64,000 nucleotides of DNA from UBA7374 sp965660635 (GCA_965660635.1 CBFIAS010000001.1:1-64000); one strand, 5' to 3'; counted from the first letter of the stretch, positions 1 through 9,130 are shown. A program made the numbers and translations. Notes: a model not told the origin generated them from the sequence alone.

Positions 1-90
1 TCCGTGTGACAATCCACAGATTCGCACAGATGAGCGCAGATCATAGGACTTTGGCCACGGATCAGCGAATCATTTTTATAATGTATCGCT
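1..90. repeat. Dispersed intergenic repeat, copy A
   Basis: Non-coding. The reverse complement of this stretch matches 11464-11542 over nearly its whole length, with a few substitutions and short gaps. Shared blocks include TATGATCTGCGCT, AATCTGTGGATT and AAAAATGATTCGC. It is one member of an inverted pair of dispersed intergenic repeats. No reading frame in it is convincing. Confidence 0.75.
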
Positions 91-125
91 CATCGTCTGC
101 GTAAGATTCTTTCCTGAACGTACCC

Positions 126-160
126 GTTCGATGTTCGACGTTCGGCGTTCGGCGTTCAAG
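126..160. repeat. GTTCGA-type short phrase repeat
   Basis: A run built from GTTCGATGTTCGACGTTC followed by two GGCGTTC units. The same phrase recurs at 30896-30921 and, as its complement (GAACGTCGAACGTCGAAC), near 32506. The rest of the stretch up to the terminator at 259 shows no gene. Confidence 0.6.
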
Positions 161-258
161 GTTTCCTTCGCAGTCCTTCGCGTGTCTTCGCGGGAAAAAT
201 TTCTACCGACTTGTACTGGTGCTTACTTGGGAAGCTTCCTGGTAAGTGACGATGCACC

Positions 259-293
259 AAAAAAAAAGCCCCCCGGAGCAGGCTCCGGAGGGC
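259..293 (-). terminator. Rho-independent terminator of the first porin gene
   Basis: Read on the minus strand, a GC-rich stem (CCTCCGGAGC against GCTCCGGGG, with one G-U pair) is followed by a run of nine T. It lies about 35 bases past the stop codon of the porin gene at 329. Confidence 0.85.
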
Positions 294-328
294 TGTAAAG
301 AATTGGATTCTTGTACGGGAAAACCCGA

Positions 329-1372
329 TTAGAATGCGAAGATCAGCTCAACCGCGCCACGAAGGGACTCGTTGTCTGTTTCCACATTGGCAACGTCAGT
401 CTCACCGTCAACAACGCTCACTTCAGTAACGAGGAAGAGGTTGTCAGTGAAAGCATAGCCGTGGGCAAGTGTCAGCTTGGTTTGGCTGGCTTCGCTGTTG
501 TCAGCGTCGAAGGACTCGTAGCTGACACGACCGGTGATAGAAGCAACGTCGCTGTAGGCGTAGTTGGCCATGAGGAGACCGGAGAAAAGATCGGTATCTG
601 TGGCACCTTGTTCATCACTGCCGGAGTTCAACTCACCCGCGAACAACCATGCACCGGTTTCGTAGGTTACGTAAGCATTGATCGCGTAGATGCTGCCGTC
701 GTTTGCAGGAGTGTCGGAATCAACGTCTGTGTAGTAACCGCCGAGGAAGAAGGTTACGTTGTCCATGACGTAGGAGCCAGCGAGCTCAACTGCGTAGTCG
801 GAGTCGAGGTTGTCACCGGGGATGTTACGGTTGGAACCGCCCAGACGGCCGACTGCATTGTCATAACTGCTCAAAAGGGCAGCACCGAAGAAGAAGTCAC
901 CGCTCTCGTAGGTGTACTTCACACCTTCGCTGTAGCCGGGAAGGAAGCTGTTGTCGTAAGCGAAGGAGTACTGGTAGAGGCCAGTAGGCTCGAAGGCTTC
1001 GAAGCCAAGCATGGACTGGAAACGGCCAGCGGTAACGGCGGAACCGTCATCGAAGGAGTATGTTGCGAAGGCCTGCTCGAGCTGTGTGTCGTCCGTGCCA
1101 TTATCAATAGCGGATCCATCAGCGTCGGAACCGGTGTAAGCGAAGTCGATAACGCCGCTCACCTTGTCGAAGTTGAAGAGCCAGTTGATCTCAACCTGGT
1201 CAACGCCGAAGCTGTTGTCGGAGTTGGTGGAACCAGCAACTTCGTTGTCGGTGTGCGTGTAGGACATGTCGACAAAGCCTTCGAAAGAGAGGAAGTCGTT
1301 GATAACGATTTCCGCAGTCGCGAGGCTGGAAGCCGCCACAAAGGCGGATGCGATTGCAATCTTGTTTTTCAT
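329..1372 (-). CDS. Outer-membrane beta-barrel porin-like protein, paralogue 1
   Basis: A 347-residue protein that begins MKNKIAIASAFVAASSLATA, a typical signal peptide with cleavage probably after ATA. The mature part opens with EIVINDFLSFEGFVDMSY. It has the alternating polar/aromatic pattern of beta-barrel strands and ends in ...VELIFAF, a terminal Phe typical of outer-membrane barrels. The frame stays open upstream, but this ATG is chosen because it starts the signal peptide and aligns with the start of the neighbouring paralogue. No Shine-Dalgarno sequence is visible. A transport or porin role is inferred from architecture only; the substrate is unknown. It is closely related to the gene at 1743-2840, so this is a tandem duplication. 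A strong terminator follows. Confidence 0.8.
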   Translation of the reverse strand: MKNKIAIASAFVAASSLATAEIVINDFLSFEGFVDMSYTHTDNEVAGSTNSDNSFGVDQVEINWLFNFDKVSGVIDFAYTGSDADGSAIDNGTDDTQLEQAFATYSFDDGSAVTAGRFQSMLGFEAFEPTGLYQYSFAYDNSFLPGYSEGVKYTYESGDFFFGAALLSSYDNAVGRLGGSNRNIPGDNLDSDYAVELAGSYVMDNVTFFLGGYYTDVDSDTPANDGSIYAINAYVTYETGAWLFAGELNSGSDEQGATDTDLFSGLLMANYAYSDVASITGRVSYESFDADNSEASQTKLTLAHGYAFTDNLFLVTEVSVVDGETDVANVETDNESLRGAVELIFAF

Positions 1373-1677
1373 ATCAGTAGTGTTCGTTTTGTTGTTTGTT
1401 TTTCGGCCCGGCGCATTCCACGGGGGAATGTGCTGGACAGGCCAAAGCGTTACCTGCGGGCTCGTGCATGCCGCGCGGCGATTGAAGGTCTTGCAGGCGC
1501 ATACGGGCTGCGCTGTGCGATTGAAGGCTGAAAGAACAGTGTAGTTGGAATACAACTACTAGCGTGCAATTTGAAAAGGACAGGTGACAAATGCCATGAA
1601 GTCAAGTGATGTTTTCGCCTAAATGTAAAAACCACCCGCCTTTCCGGATCAATCACAGGGCCCTCTGGGATGAATAC
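1373..1677. other. Leader/promoter region of porin 1
   Basis: About 300 non-coding bases between the two porin genes. On the minus strand this is the 5' region of the gene at 329-1372. It contains a small inverted repeat, GTAGTTG-GAATA-CAACTAC, at 1541-1559. I see no confident promoter hexamers and no riboswitch. Confidence 0.4.
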
Positions 1678-1712
1678 AAAAAGGCTCCCCGGTTTCAACC
1701 CAGGGAGCCTTG
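1678..1712 (-). terminator. Rho-independent terminator of the second porin gene
   Basis: On the minus strand AAGGCTCCC pairs with GGGAGCCTT across a 12-base loop and runs into a T tract. It sits about 30 bases past the stop codon at 1743. Confidence 0.85.
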
Positions 1713-1742
1713 ATGGAAATACCTTTTAGATTCAGAAACCGG

Positions 1743-2840
1743 CTAGAAGGCGAAGATCAGCTCGACGGCTGCTTCCAGGCCGTCGGCATCGGCACTGCCT
1801 GCTCCAGCCACATCAACTTCAGCTTCTAAAAAGCTGACCTCGGTGACGAGGAAGAGGTTGTCAGTGAAGGCGTAGCCATGGGCAAGGGTATACTTCAGGG
1901 TACTGACCTCGGTGTCTGGACTACCAGCAGCTGAGTAGTCCAACGACTCGTAACTGATTCGACCGGTGATCGAGGCTGAATCGCTGTAGGCGTAATTGGC
2001 CATGAGAAGAGCCGACATTGCATCAACGTCTTCACCGGTGATGTCATTATTATTGGAAGTCATCAGATCGAAAGCGCCGCTCTCGGAGTTTCCGAAGTTG
2101 ACCTCGCCAGCGAAGAGCCAGGCACCTGTCTCATAGGTGGCATAGGCATTGATCGCGTAGGTGCTACCGTCTGCAGTTGCAGGTGTACTCGAATCATCTG
2201 CATCTTCATAGTAGCCGCCCAAGAAGAGCGTCAGGTCGTCTATGACATAGGATCCGGCTGCCTCAATCGCATAGTCGGAGTCGCCCCCTCCACCCAAACG
2301 ACCAGCGCGGCCATCAGCGGGATTACTGGAAGCATCTCCATTGTAGGAGTTCAACAAAGCAACACCGAAGAAGGCATCGCCGCTCTCATAGCTGTACTTC
2401 ACGCCCTCGGCATAACCGGGAAGGATGCTGTAGCTGTAAGCGAAGGACTTCTGGTAAAGGCCGGTCGGCTCGAAGGCCTCGAAACCGAGCATCGACTGGA
2501 AGCGGCCGGCTGTGAGGGCGCTGCCGTCGTCGAAGCTGTAGGTCACATAGGCCTGCTCCAGCTGGGTGTCGTCGCCGCTGTCAACAGCGGAGTCGTCGGC
2601 ATCCGAGCCGTGGTAGGCGAAGTCGACGACTCCGCTGACCTGTTCGAAGTTGAAGAGCCAGTTGATCTCCACCTGGTCGAGGCCGTAACTGTTGTCCGAG
2701 CCGCCCGAGTCCGAATCCGTATGCGAATAGGACATGTCCACAAAGCCTTCGAAAGAGAGGAAATCGTTGATAACGATTTCCGCCGTCGCGAGGCTGAAAG
2801 CCGCCAAAAAGGCGGATGCGAGTGTAATCTTATTTTTCAT
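1743..2840 (-). CDS. Outer-membrane beta-barrel porin-like protein, paralogue 2
   Basis: A 365-residue paralogue of the upstream-facing gene at 329-1372. It shares the signal peptide (MKNKITLASAFLAAFSLATA), the EIVINDFLSFEGFVDMSY start, the block FQSMLGFEAFEPTGLYQ and the C-terminal VELIFAF. It differs mainly in Gly/Ser/Asp-rich segments that are likely surface loops, for example the insert around residues 140-160 and the Asn/Asp-rich stretch near 245-260. This pattern is usual for porin paralogues with a conserved barrel and variable loops. The start is the ATG that opens the signal peptide. The substrate cannot be told from sequence. Confidence 0.8.
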   Translation of the reverse strand: MKNKITLASAFLAAFSLATAEIVINDFLSFEGFVDMSYSHTDSDSGGSDNSYGLDQVEINWLFNFEQVSGVVDFAYHGSDADDSAVDSGDDTQLEQAYVTYSFDDGSALTAGRFQSMLGFEAFEPTGLYQKSFAYSYSILPGYAEGVKYSYESGDAFFGVALLNSYNGDASSNPADGRAGRLGGGGDSDYAIEAAGSYVIDDLTLFLGGYYEDADDSSTPATADGSTYAINAYATYETGAWLFAGEVNFGNSESGAFDLMTSNNNDITGEDVDAMSALLMANYAYSDSASITGRISYESLDYSAAGSPDTEVSTLKYTLAHGYAFTDNLFLVTEVSFLEAEVDVAGAGSADADGLEAAVELIFAF

Positions 2841-2899
2841 TGTCTGTAGTTTGCTGTTTGTACGTGTGCTTTTAGCAGCTACAGAGCATCCCCCGGTTG

Positions 2900-3451
2900 T
2901 CAGGGGCTGGCACTGAGCTTGCTAAAGTCAGGCTTCGTTACGGTAGTTACAACTCCATCCTTGAAAGCGATTTTACCACGCACCCCGTTGACGCTGTCAC
3001 GGAGGCTGGTTTCGTAGAAATAGACGAGGTCGACCCGGGGCTTGAGTGACTTCACGGTGCGGGGGGGGTAGCCGAGCTGCTCCACCACGGTTTCCCGTGA
3101 GGTGCCCTTCTCGATGCCCGCCCACTGTTCTTCTTGCGTCCAGCGAAGGTTGCGCCAGGCGCGGTTGGCCAGCACGTCAAAGGAAGCCCCGCTGAAGAGG
3201 CCGGGCTTGGCCGAATCCGCGTTGCCAGCATTGGCCGCCAGAACCTTCACCTCTTTGGTCTCCTGTTGAGTCTCGGAGAGACGGGCCTCCATCTCGGCCA
3301 GGCGCTGCTCCAGTTGGGCGATTTTCGCCGCCATCCCAGCCCCGGAATCGGCGCCAGCATCAGCGCTGGAATCAGCCGAGGCAAGGGGAACCGCCAGCAG
3401 GGCGATCGCCGCTGCCGTTGCGCTTGCGTACTGTCTTGTATGTTTCATCAT
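2900..3451 (-). CDS. Exported coiled-coil protein with a BamE/SmpA-like C-terminal region
   Basis: A 183-residue protein. Residues 1-26 form a signal peptide ending in PLASA. Residues 40-68 are a heptad-patterned coiled coil (IAQLEQRLAEMEARLSETQQ). The C-terminal part contains W-x-x-I-x-x-G-T-S-R-E-T-V-V-E-Q-L-G-Y-P, followed by two beta strands (VDLVYFYE, GKIAFKDGVV). That layout resembles the small BamE/SmpA fold, in which a 'G-x-(S/T)-x-x-x-V-x-x-x-L-G-x-P' helix precedes paired strands. A periplasmic or outer-membrane-associated role is inferred. Two adjacent ATG codons could be used. It lies 59 bases upstream of the second porin on the same strand, so the two may be co-transcribed. Confidence 0.6.
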   Translation of the reverse strand: MMKHTRQYASATAAAIALLAVPLASADSSADAGADSGAGMAAKIAQLEQRLAEMEARLSETQQETKEVKVLAANAGNADSAKPGLFSGASFDVLANRAWRNLRWTQEEQWAGIEKGTSRETVVEQLGYPPRTVKSLKPRVDLVYFYETSLRDSVNGVRGKIAFKDGVVTTVTKPDFSKLSASP

Positions 3452-3616
3452 AGTGTAGTTGGAGGTAGTAAGACAGGAGCAGGAGAGGAATTTGCAAGCG
3501 TAAAAGAAAGCAAAATCCCTGATTCATTTAGGTTAAAGGGCCTATTTCTACCCTTCTGGCCTGCCTCTGCAGGCTCCGTACTTGCTCCATAGGCGGGATC
3601 CAGCCAGCCTCCGGGA

Positions 3617-4000
3617 ATGGAAACCAAATCGCGTTTGATGCTGGCCGGAGCGGCCTACGGCTTCCTCGGAGTCGCGCTGGGTGCCTTCGGGGCGCACGGC
3701 CTGGCGGAGGCCCTGGAAGCACGGGAGGCCACCGCGATCTGGAAAACCGCCGTGCAATACCAGATGTGGCACGCCCTGGGCCTGCTCCTCCTCGCCCTCC
3801 TGCAGCAGGATGACCAGCCGGTAGCTGCCGCGGGCACCGCATTCATCATCGGCACGGCCATCTTCTCCGGCACCCTCTACGGCATCGGGCTGGGCGGCCC
3901 CCGCTGGCTCGGTGCCATCACCCCGCTCGGCGGACTCGGTCTCCTCGCCGGATGGCTCCTCCTCGCCCGGGCCGCCATCCGCATCCGGAAAAAGACCTGA
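3617..4000 (+). CDS. DUF423 family small membrane protein
   Basis: A 127-residue integral membrane protein with four predicted hydrophobic segments. It carries the family hallmark near the N-terminus, GALGVALGAFGAHGL-like (here GFLGVALGAFGAHGLAEAL), then a W-K-T-A-V-Q-Y-Q-M-W-H-A-L-G-L helix. This matches the YgdD/DUF423 family, which is widespread and has no established function. Length is normal for the family. It is the first gene of a plus-strand run with the thioesterase and surE and is divergent from the BamE-like gene. Confidence 0.8.
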   Translation: METKSRLMLAGAAYGFLGVALGAFGAHGLAEALEAREATAIWKTAVQYQMWHALGLLLLALLQQDDQPVAAAGTAFIIGTAIFSGTLYGIGLGGPRWLGAITPLGGLGLLAGWLLLARAAIRIRKKT

Positions 4001-4064
4001 ATGCCACTCTTCCCTGCGCCCGCGCTTGCCAAATCCCGCCGGGTCCCCATCCCTCCTATACGAC

Positions 4065-4526
4065 ATGCCTTGCCAACACACTTCCACCCGGCGCATCGAG
4101 TTTTCCGAGACCGACATGGCCGGGCTCGTCCACTTCTCTAATTTCTTCAAGTACATGGAGACGGCCGAGCGCGATTTCTTCGAGGCCGCCGGAGTCGACC
4201 TGATCAATAACCGGGCCGGCGAACTCGTGGGCTGGCCCCGGGCCCGCGCCGAGTGCAAGTTCTCTGCCCCGGTGCGCTTCGGCGACACCATCGACATCCA
4301 CCTCGCGGTCAAGGCCGTGAAAGACCGATCGATCGACTTCCAGTACCGCATCTTCCGGCACCTCCCCGAAGGTGGCCGCGAACAGGTTGCCAAAGGCCAC
4401 ATGACCACAGTCTTTACCCGGCTGGATGAGCAGGGCCAACTCCAATCCTCCGAATTGACCGAAGCCATCCGCGAAAGAATAACTGAGGCGCCTGTCTCCG
4501 TGCTCGCCCGTCCCGACGGCATCTAA
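4065..4526 (+). CDS. YbgC-like acyl-CoA thioesterase (hotdog fold)
   Basis: A 153-residue single-domain hotdog thioesterase. The active-site segment F-S-E-T-D-M-A-G-L-V-H-F-S-N-F-F-K-Y-M-E (residues 12-31) matches the YbgC/4HBT pattern, in which the Asp after T and the His two residues past Val are conserved. Such enzymes hydrolyse short- or medium-chain acyl-CoA thioesters; the substrate cannot be assigned here. The frame is open upstream through the end of DUF423, but the ATG at 4065 starts where homology begins. Three bases separate its stop from surE. Confidence 0.8.
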   Translation: MPCQHTSTRRIEFSETDMAGLVHFSNFFKYMETAERDFFEAAGVDLINNRAGELVGWPRARAECKFSAPVRFGDTIDIHLAVKAVKDRSIDFQYRIFRHLPEGGREQVAKGHMTTVFTRLDEQGQLQSSELTEAIRERITEAPVSVLARPDGI

Positions 4527-4529
4527 ACC

Positions 4530-5324
4530 ATGAATTCGCGCCCCCACGCACTCGTCACCAACGACGACGGCATCGAGTCCGCCTTCCTCCACCGCCTGGT
4601 TGACGCCCTCCTCCCCGGCTTCGACGTGTCCGTCGCCGCCCCTGCCTTCGAGCAGAGCTGGATCGGCCGAGCCATCAGCCGCCGGGCCGAGATCGAGGTC
4701 ATCCCCGGACTCTCCCATTTCCCTGATGGCGTGCAGGCCTGGGCCGTCAGCGGCACCCCCACCGACTGCGTTAACATCGCCCTCGGCAACCTCCTCGACC
4801 GCCGCCCCGACATCGTTCTCTCCGGCATCAACATCGGCTTCAACACCACCCAGCCCCTTATCCTCAGTTCCGGCACCATTGCCGGAGCCATTGAGGGCGC
4901 CGTCTGGGGCCTCCCCGCCATGGCCTTCAGCAAATGCATCCCCGGCCACCTCTTCGAAGAGATCCGCTCCGCCAACGGAAAAACCAGCGGCGACTTTGAC
5001 CGCTCCCTCGACTGCGCCGCCGAGCACGCCTGCCAGCTCGCCCGCCAACTCCTGGACGCCCCCGAAGCGCCGGGCAACGTGGTCAACATAAACTTCCCCG
5101 CCGAGACCCGCCCGGACAGCCCCGTCGAAGCCACCTTCCCCGCCCCCCTCCGGCTCGGCAGCCTCTACCGCGAGGCCGCCCCCGGCCGCTACCGCTTCCA
5201 CTACGCCGACGGCGAGGTGCCCGAAGAGCACCCCCGGCACGACCGCGCCGCCCTCCAGCGCGGCAGCATCAGCCGCAGCGTGCTCGACTTCTCCCGCATC
5301 GGCATCCCCCCGGAAAACAAATAG
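4530..5324 (+). CDS. surE: 5'/3'-nucleotidase SurE
   Basis: A 264-residue SurE-family metal-dependent nucleotidase that dephosphorylates 5'- and 3'-nucleoside monophosphates. Diagnostic elements are the N-terminal L-V-T-N-D-D-G-I (residues 8-15, metal-binding DD), the V-S-G-T-P-T-D-C-V-N block, and S-G-I-N-I-G-F-N, which normally reads SGIN.G.N. Length is typical. It follows the thioesterase with a 3-base gap and is very likely translated from the same message. Confidence 0.9.
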   Translation: MNSRPHALVTNDDGIESAFLHRLVDALLPGFDVSVAAPAFEQSWIGRAISRRAEIEVIPGLSHFPDGVQAWAVSGTPTDCVNIALGNLLDRRPDIVLSGINIGFNTTQPLILSSGTIAGAIEGAVWGLPAMAFSKCIPGHLFEEIRSANGKTSGDFDRSLDCAAEHACQLARQLLDAPEAPGNVVNINFPAETRPDSPVEATFPAPLRLGSLYREAAPGRYRFHYADGEVPEEHPRHDRAALQRGSISRSVLDFSRIGIPPENK

Positions 5325-5380
5325 CACCGCTTCGCATAATACTTGCCTTGCGCGCCGCCGGAAAGTTACAAAATAAATCC

Positions 5381-6856
5381 ATGACAGTTTCCCACAAGCG
5401 CAGAAACCGGCGCCCGCGCACCGGCCCCGCCTGCCTCGCCGCCCTGCTGGCGCTCACTGCCGCCACCCAGCCGCTCCGCGCCATGCAAGGCGAAGACTTC
5501 TTCCGCGACGCCTGGGTGGCCAAAAGCCCGGAGCAAGGCTCCATCGTCTTCCTTCTCAAGCAGAACGGGCGGGCCGCCTACTTCTGGGCCGACAACGCCG
5601 ACCGCTCTGTCTACCAGGGCACCTGGAGCCATCAAGACGGCAGCGCCACCCTCGCCTGGGAAGACGGCAGCACCCACACCCTGCGGGAGGAAGGCAACGG
5701 CTACACCGCCACCTACAGCGGCGGCGGCCAAGGCGGGAACTATACATCCCCGGCGCAGAAACTTCCCGGCAACATCCTCGGCCAATGGGCCCGCCCTCCC
5801 CAGCGCGAGGCCGATGAACTCTCCGACCGCGAATTGGCCAAGGGCTACTTCGGCATCTGGAAAGTCCGCGGCGAAACTGGCACCCAGCATATTTTCGTCC
5901 AGCCCGACCGCTCCGCTGCCAGCACAGGGAACGAGGACGGCCACGGACTCCGCGGCGCCTGGGCCAAGCAGGGTGCTGACCTCCACATCGCCTGGAACTC
6001 CGGCCACTACTCCATCCTCCGCCAAGGTCCCCGCGGCTACAGTTGCAAGACCATCGACCCGGGGCAGGTCATCGAGGAAGACAAGCAGGAATACAGCCCC
6101 TGCGCCCGCAGCGAGGAATCCACCGTGCCTGCCGCATGGATGGCCCGCTACCGCGAGGAACGCGAGGCCCCCCGCGTCGGCGTGGCCTTCGCCAGCCGCA
6201 AGGACGCCCTCCGCTTCTACCGCGGCGAGTGGATCGTGCGGCACCGCCAGGACGCCTACGAGAAGCTCCAGCTCGGCCGTTTCGGCGGGCTCGCCACCTC
6301 CCGCGGCCGGGACATTGAAGGCAACTGGCTAATGTCCGGGCAGGACATCTTCATGCGCTGGAACGACGGCGTCCGGCGCGTCCTCAGCCCCATCGCAGAC
6401 GGCTTCCTGCTCTACGAATACAAGCCCGGCCGGCCCCTCGACGGCATCCCCACCCGGATTTACCCAGCCGCGCCAGCTGATCCCCAAAAACTCGCCAGCC
6501 ACCTCGGCGACCGCGACAACGCCGCCCGGAGCATGCTCGAGCAGGCCCGCGCCGTCGGCATTGAGCCGGACGAGTCACGCGGCCTCGGCAGCAACTTCTC
6601 CCGCTGGGTCTGGCCCTTCGGCAAGTCAGACGAAAAAGAGACTTCCCCCGCCCTTTTCACCGAGGGCAGCTCCGCCGACCGCCCTGATTTGAACAACCCT
6701 TGGTGGTGGCCCCTCTGGAGCGAAAAACAGCCGTCTGCCGCCGAGGAAAACGAGGAAGCCGCCGAGCTGGCCGGGACAGCCCCGGCAGAAAAGCCCGGCA
6801 CCCTCACGCCACAATCCCGCAAAGCCGAGCCCAGGAAATGGTATTGGCCCTTCTGA
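5381..6856 (+). CDS. Secreted protein of three ~70-residue repeats with a Trp-Pro-rich tail
   Basis: A 491-residue protein of unknown family. The start at 5381 is preferred over an in-frame codon 33 bases upstream because it directly precedes a signal peptide (RRNRRPRTG then a hydrophobic stretch to PLRA). The body contains three degenerate repeats, each opening with an aromatic-G-x-W-x-V motif: FFRDAWVAK (near residue 40), YFGIWKVRG (near 155) and FYRGEWIVR (near 280). Each continues to G-x-W and W-x-x-G-x-x-x-x-L. The tail (residues 400-491) is Pro/Glu-rich and carries three aromatic clusters: WVWPFG, WWWPLW and the terminal WYWPF. The repeats are likely small beta domains. Function is unknown; it sits between surE and glyA. 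Confidence 0.7.
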   Translation: MTVSHKRRNRRPRTGPACLAALLALTAATQPLRAMQGEDFFRDAWVAKSPEQGSIVFLLKQNGRAAYFWADNADRSVYQGTWSHQDGSATLAWEDGSTHTLREEGNGYTATYSGGGQGGNYTSPAQKLPGNILGQWARPPQREADELSDRELAKGYFGIWKVRGETGTQHIFVQPDRSAASTGNEDGHGLRGAWAKQGADLHIAWNSGHYSILRQGPRGYSCKTIDPGQVIEEDKQEYSPCARSEESTVPAAWMARYREEREAPRVGVAFASRKDALRFYRGEWIVRHRQDAYEKLQLGRFGGLATSRGRDIEGNWLMSGQDIFMRWNDGVRRVLSPIADGFLLYEYKPGRPLDGIPTRIYPAAPADPQKLASHLGDRDNAARSMLEQARAVGIEPDESRGLGSNFSRWVWPFGKSDEKETSPALFTEGSSADRPDLNNPWWWPLWSEKQPSAAEENEEAAELAGTAPAEKPGTLTPQSRKAEPRKWYWPF

Positions 6857-6892
6857 TTTGAAAAATCCGCAATCCACCTCTCTCTCTTAGCA

Positions 6893-8176
6893 ATGATCAC
6901 CGAATCCACCCAAGCCAACACCCTCAACCCGGAGCCCGTCTCCGCCATCGACCCGGACATCGCCGCTGCCATCCAGGCCGAGCGCGCCCGCCAGGAATCG
7001 CATATCGAGCTGATCGCCTCGGAGAACTTCACCTATCCGGCCGTGATCGAGGCGCAGGGCAGCGTGCTGACCAACAAGTACGCCGAAGGCTACCCCGGCA
7101 AGCGCTACTACGGCGGCTGCGACCATGTTGACGTGGTCGAGACCATCGCCATCGAGCGGGCCAAGGAACTCTTCGGTGCCGATCACGCCAACGTGCAGCC
7201 CCACGCCGGCAGCCAGGCCAATGCCGCCGTCTATCTCTCCGTCCTCGAGCCCGGCGACAAGATCCTCACCATGAATCTCTCCGATGGCGGACACCTCACC
7301 CACGGGCACCCCATGAACTTCAGCGGCAAGCACTTCGAGGTCGTCCACTACGGGGTCGGCGCCGAAAACGGACTGATCGACTACGATGCTATCGCCGAGA
7401 CCGCACGCGCCGAAAAGCCGAAGATGATCACCGTTGGAGCGTCTGCCTACTCCCGCGTTATCGACTTTGAACGCATGGGGGAAATCGCCCGTGAGACCGG
7501 CGCCTACTTGATGGCCGACATCGCCCACATCGCCGGGCTTGTTGCCGCCGGTGTACACCCCTCACCCGTGCCCCACGCCGACTTCGTCACCACCACCACG
7601 CACAAGACCCTGCGCGGCCCCCGCGGCGGCCTCATCCTCTGCAAGGAAGAACACAAGAAGAAGATCGACTCCGCCGTCTTCCCCGGCACCCAGGGCGGCC
7701 CACTCATGCATGTCATCGCAGCCAAGGCCATCTGCTTCAAACTGGCCATGGAAGAAGATTTCAAGGCCTACCAGCGCCAGGTCGCGGCCAACGCCAAGGC
7801 GCTCGCTGCCGCCCTCACCGCCCGCGGGCACCACATCATCAGCGGCGGCACTGACAATCACCTGATGATGATCGACCTGCGCAAGAACAACGCCGACCTC
7901 ACCGGCAAGATCGCCCAGCACGCCCTCGACCAGGCCAACATCACGGCCAACAAGAACACCGTGCCCGGCGAGACCCGCAGCCCCTTCCAGACCAGCGGCA
8001 TCCGCCTCGGAACCCCTGCCGTGACCAGCCGGGGCATGAACGAAGCCGACATGGAGCGCATCGCCGAAGCCATCGACATCGTGCTCAACGCCCCCGAAGA
8101 CGAGGACGCCATCGCGCGGGCCAAAGCCATCGCACTCGAGCTCTGCCAAGCCAACCCACTGCCCTACCCGGCCTGA
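6893..8176 (+). CDS. glyA: Serine hydroxymethyltransferase
   Basis: A 427-residue PLP enzyme that interconverts serine and glycine while loading tetrahydrofolate with a one-carbon unit. Recognisable blocks are IELIASENF (residues 38-46), NKYAEGYPGKRYYGG (61-75), QPHAGSQAN (102-110) and the PLP-lysine motif TTTTHKTLRGPRGG, with Lys238 as the Schiff-base residue. It complements the glycine cleavage genes gcvP and gcvT later in the window. A CT-rich leader rather than a Shine-Dalgarno sequence precedes the ATG. Downstream, GGTCCG/CGGACC forms a small hairpin at about 8180-8198 without a T run. Confidence 0.95.
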   Translation: MITESTQANTLNPEPVSAIDPDIAAAIQAERARQESHIELIASENFTYPAVIEAQGSVLTNKYAEGYPGKRYYGGCDHVDVVETIAIERAKELFGADHANVQPHAGSQANAAVYLSVLEPGDKILTMNLSDGGHLTHGHPMNFSGKHFEVVHYGVGAENGLIDYDAIAETARAEKPKMITVGASAYSRVIDFERMGEIARETGAYLMADIAHIAGLVAAGVHPSPVPHADFVTTTTHKTLRGPRGGLILCKEEHKKKIDSAVFPGTQGGPLMHVIAAKAICFKLAMEEDFKAYQRQVAANAKALAAALTARGHHIISGGTDNHLMMIDLRKNNADLTGKIAQHALDQANITANKNTVPGETRSPFQTSGIRLGTPAVTSRGMNEADMERIAEAIDIVLNAPEDEDAIARAKAIALELCQANPLPYPA

Positions 8177-8361
8177 CCTGGTCCGCAAAGCAAACGGACC
8201 GGCCAGGACGTCTCTTGTCATATTATACCAGTCCCTGGAATGATCGCGCCCATGGCAGCGCTGATTTGGACCTCACCTTGAGGGATTCGTTTAATTGTAT
8301 TCTCACTCGGCAGTTTACCCCGTCAACCAGGTCACACCTGTAGCAAATTGGTATGATTCTG

Positions 8362-8952
8362 CTACCCCTTCGCCAGCAGCCTCTCCACGTACTTTGCCAG
8401 CAGATCGAACTCCAGGTTCACCCGGTCGCCAGCACTCTTCTCCTCTAAATTCGTCACTTCCAGCGTGTGCGGGATCAACCAGATAGAAAACCCTGTATCG
8501 TCCACCTCCGCAACCGTCAGCGAGATCCCGTCCACGGCCACACAGCCCTTGGAAACCACGTAGCGCAACAACTCCGGCTCTGGACGGATCCGTAGAAACA
8601 CATCCTTCCCCCGCGGCTCCAGCACCTCGACCACCCCAGTGCCGTCCACGTGACCCGAGACAAAGTGCCCGCCCATCCGCGTCGAAGGCAGCAGCGCGCG
8701 CTCCAGGTTGACCCGGCCACCCGGCCCGATCCCCTCGATTGAAGTCAGGCGCACGCTCTCCGCCAGCAAGTCAAACTCCAGCCGGTCATCGGAAAAAGCT
8801 ACCACCGTCAGGCAACAGCCATTCACCGCCACGCTGTCTCCCAACTGCAGGCCCTGCGTCACCACCCGGGCCTCCAAGACCAGGCGCCAAGCCTCCGCCT
8901 GCTCCGTGAAAGAACTTACTGTCCCTGTCTCCTCTACAATTCCCGTAAACAT
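8362..8952 (-). CDS. ribE: Riboflavin synthase (alpha chain)
   Basis: A 196-residue enzyme that dismutates two 6,7-dimethyl-8-ribityllumazine molecules to riboflavin. It shows the family's two tandem lumazine-binding barrels. The first starts with the hallmark [10 protein letters not shown] and carries [10 protein letters not shown]. The second starts near [13 protein letters not shown] and carries [10 protein letters not shown]. Length is typical. It stands alone, with no other rib gene beside it and no FMN riboswitch upstream. Confidence 0.95.
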
Positions 8953-9055
8953 GATAATAAAAAAATTCGCTGCCGTTCAGCGGCACCCACAACTCAGCAC
9001 GGCAGAAGCTTGACTTCAAGCAGCGAAGCCACATTTATCGTGCGCTTGATTGGAC

Positions 9056-9130
<75 letters not shown>

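Noticed and set aside
311..1531. 406-codon plus-strand frame over the first porin
   Set aside because: It covers the porin terminator region and reads as the antisense of a beta-barrel, with no signal peptide.
8178..8200. Terminator after glyA
   Set aside because: The GGTCCG/CGGACC hairpin has no following T tract, so it is not called an intrinsic terminator.
8953..9055. FMN riboswitch upstream of riboflavin synthase
   Set aside because: The RFN conserved blocks are absent in this short leader.
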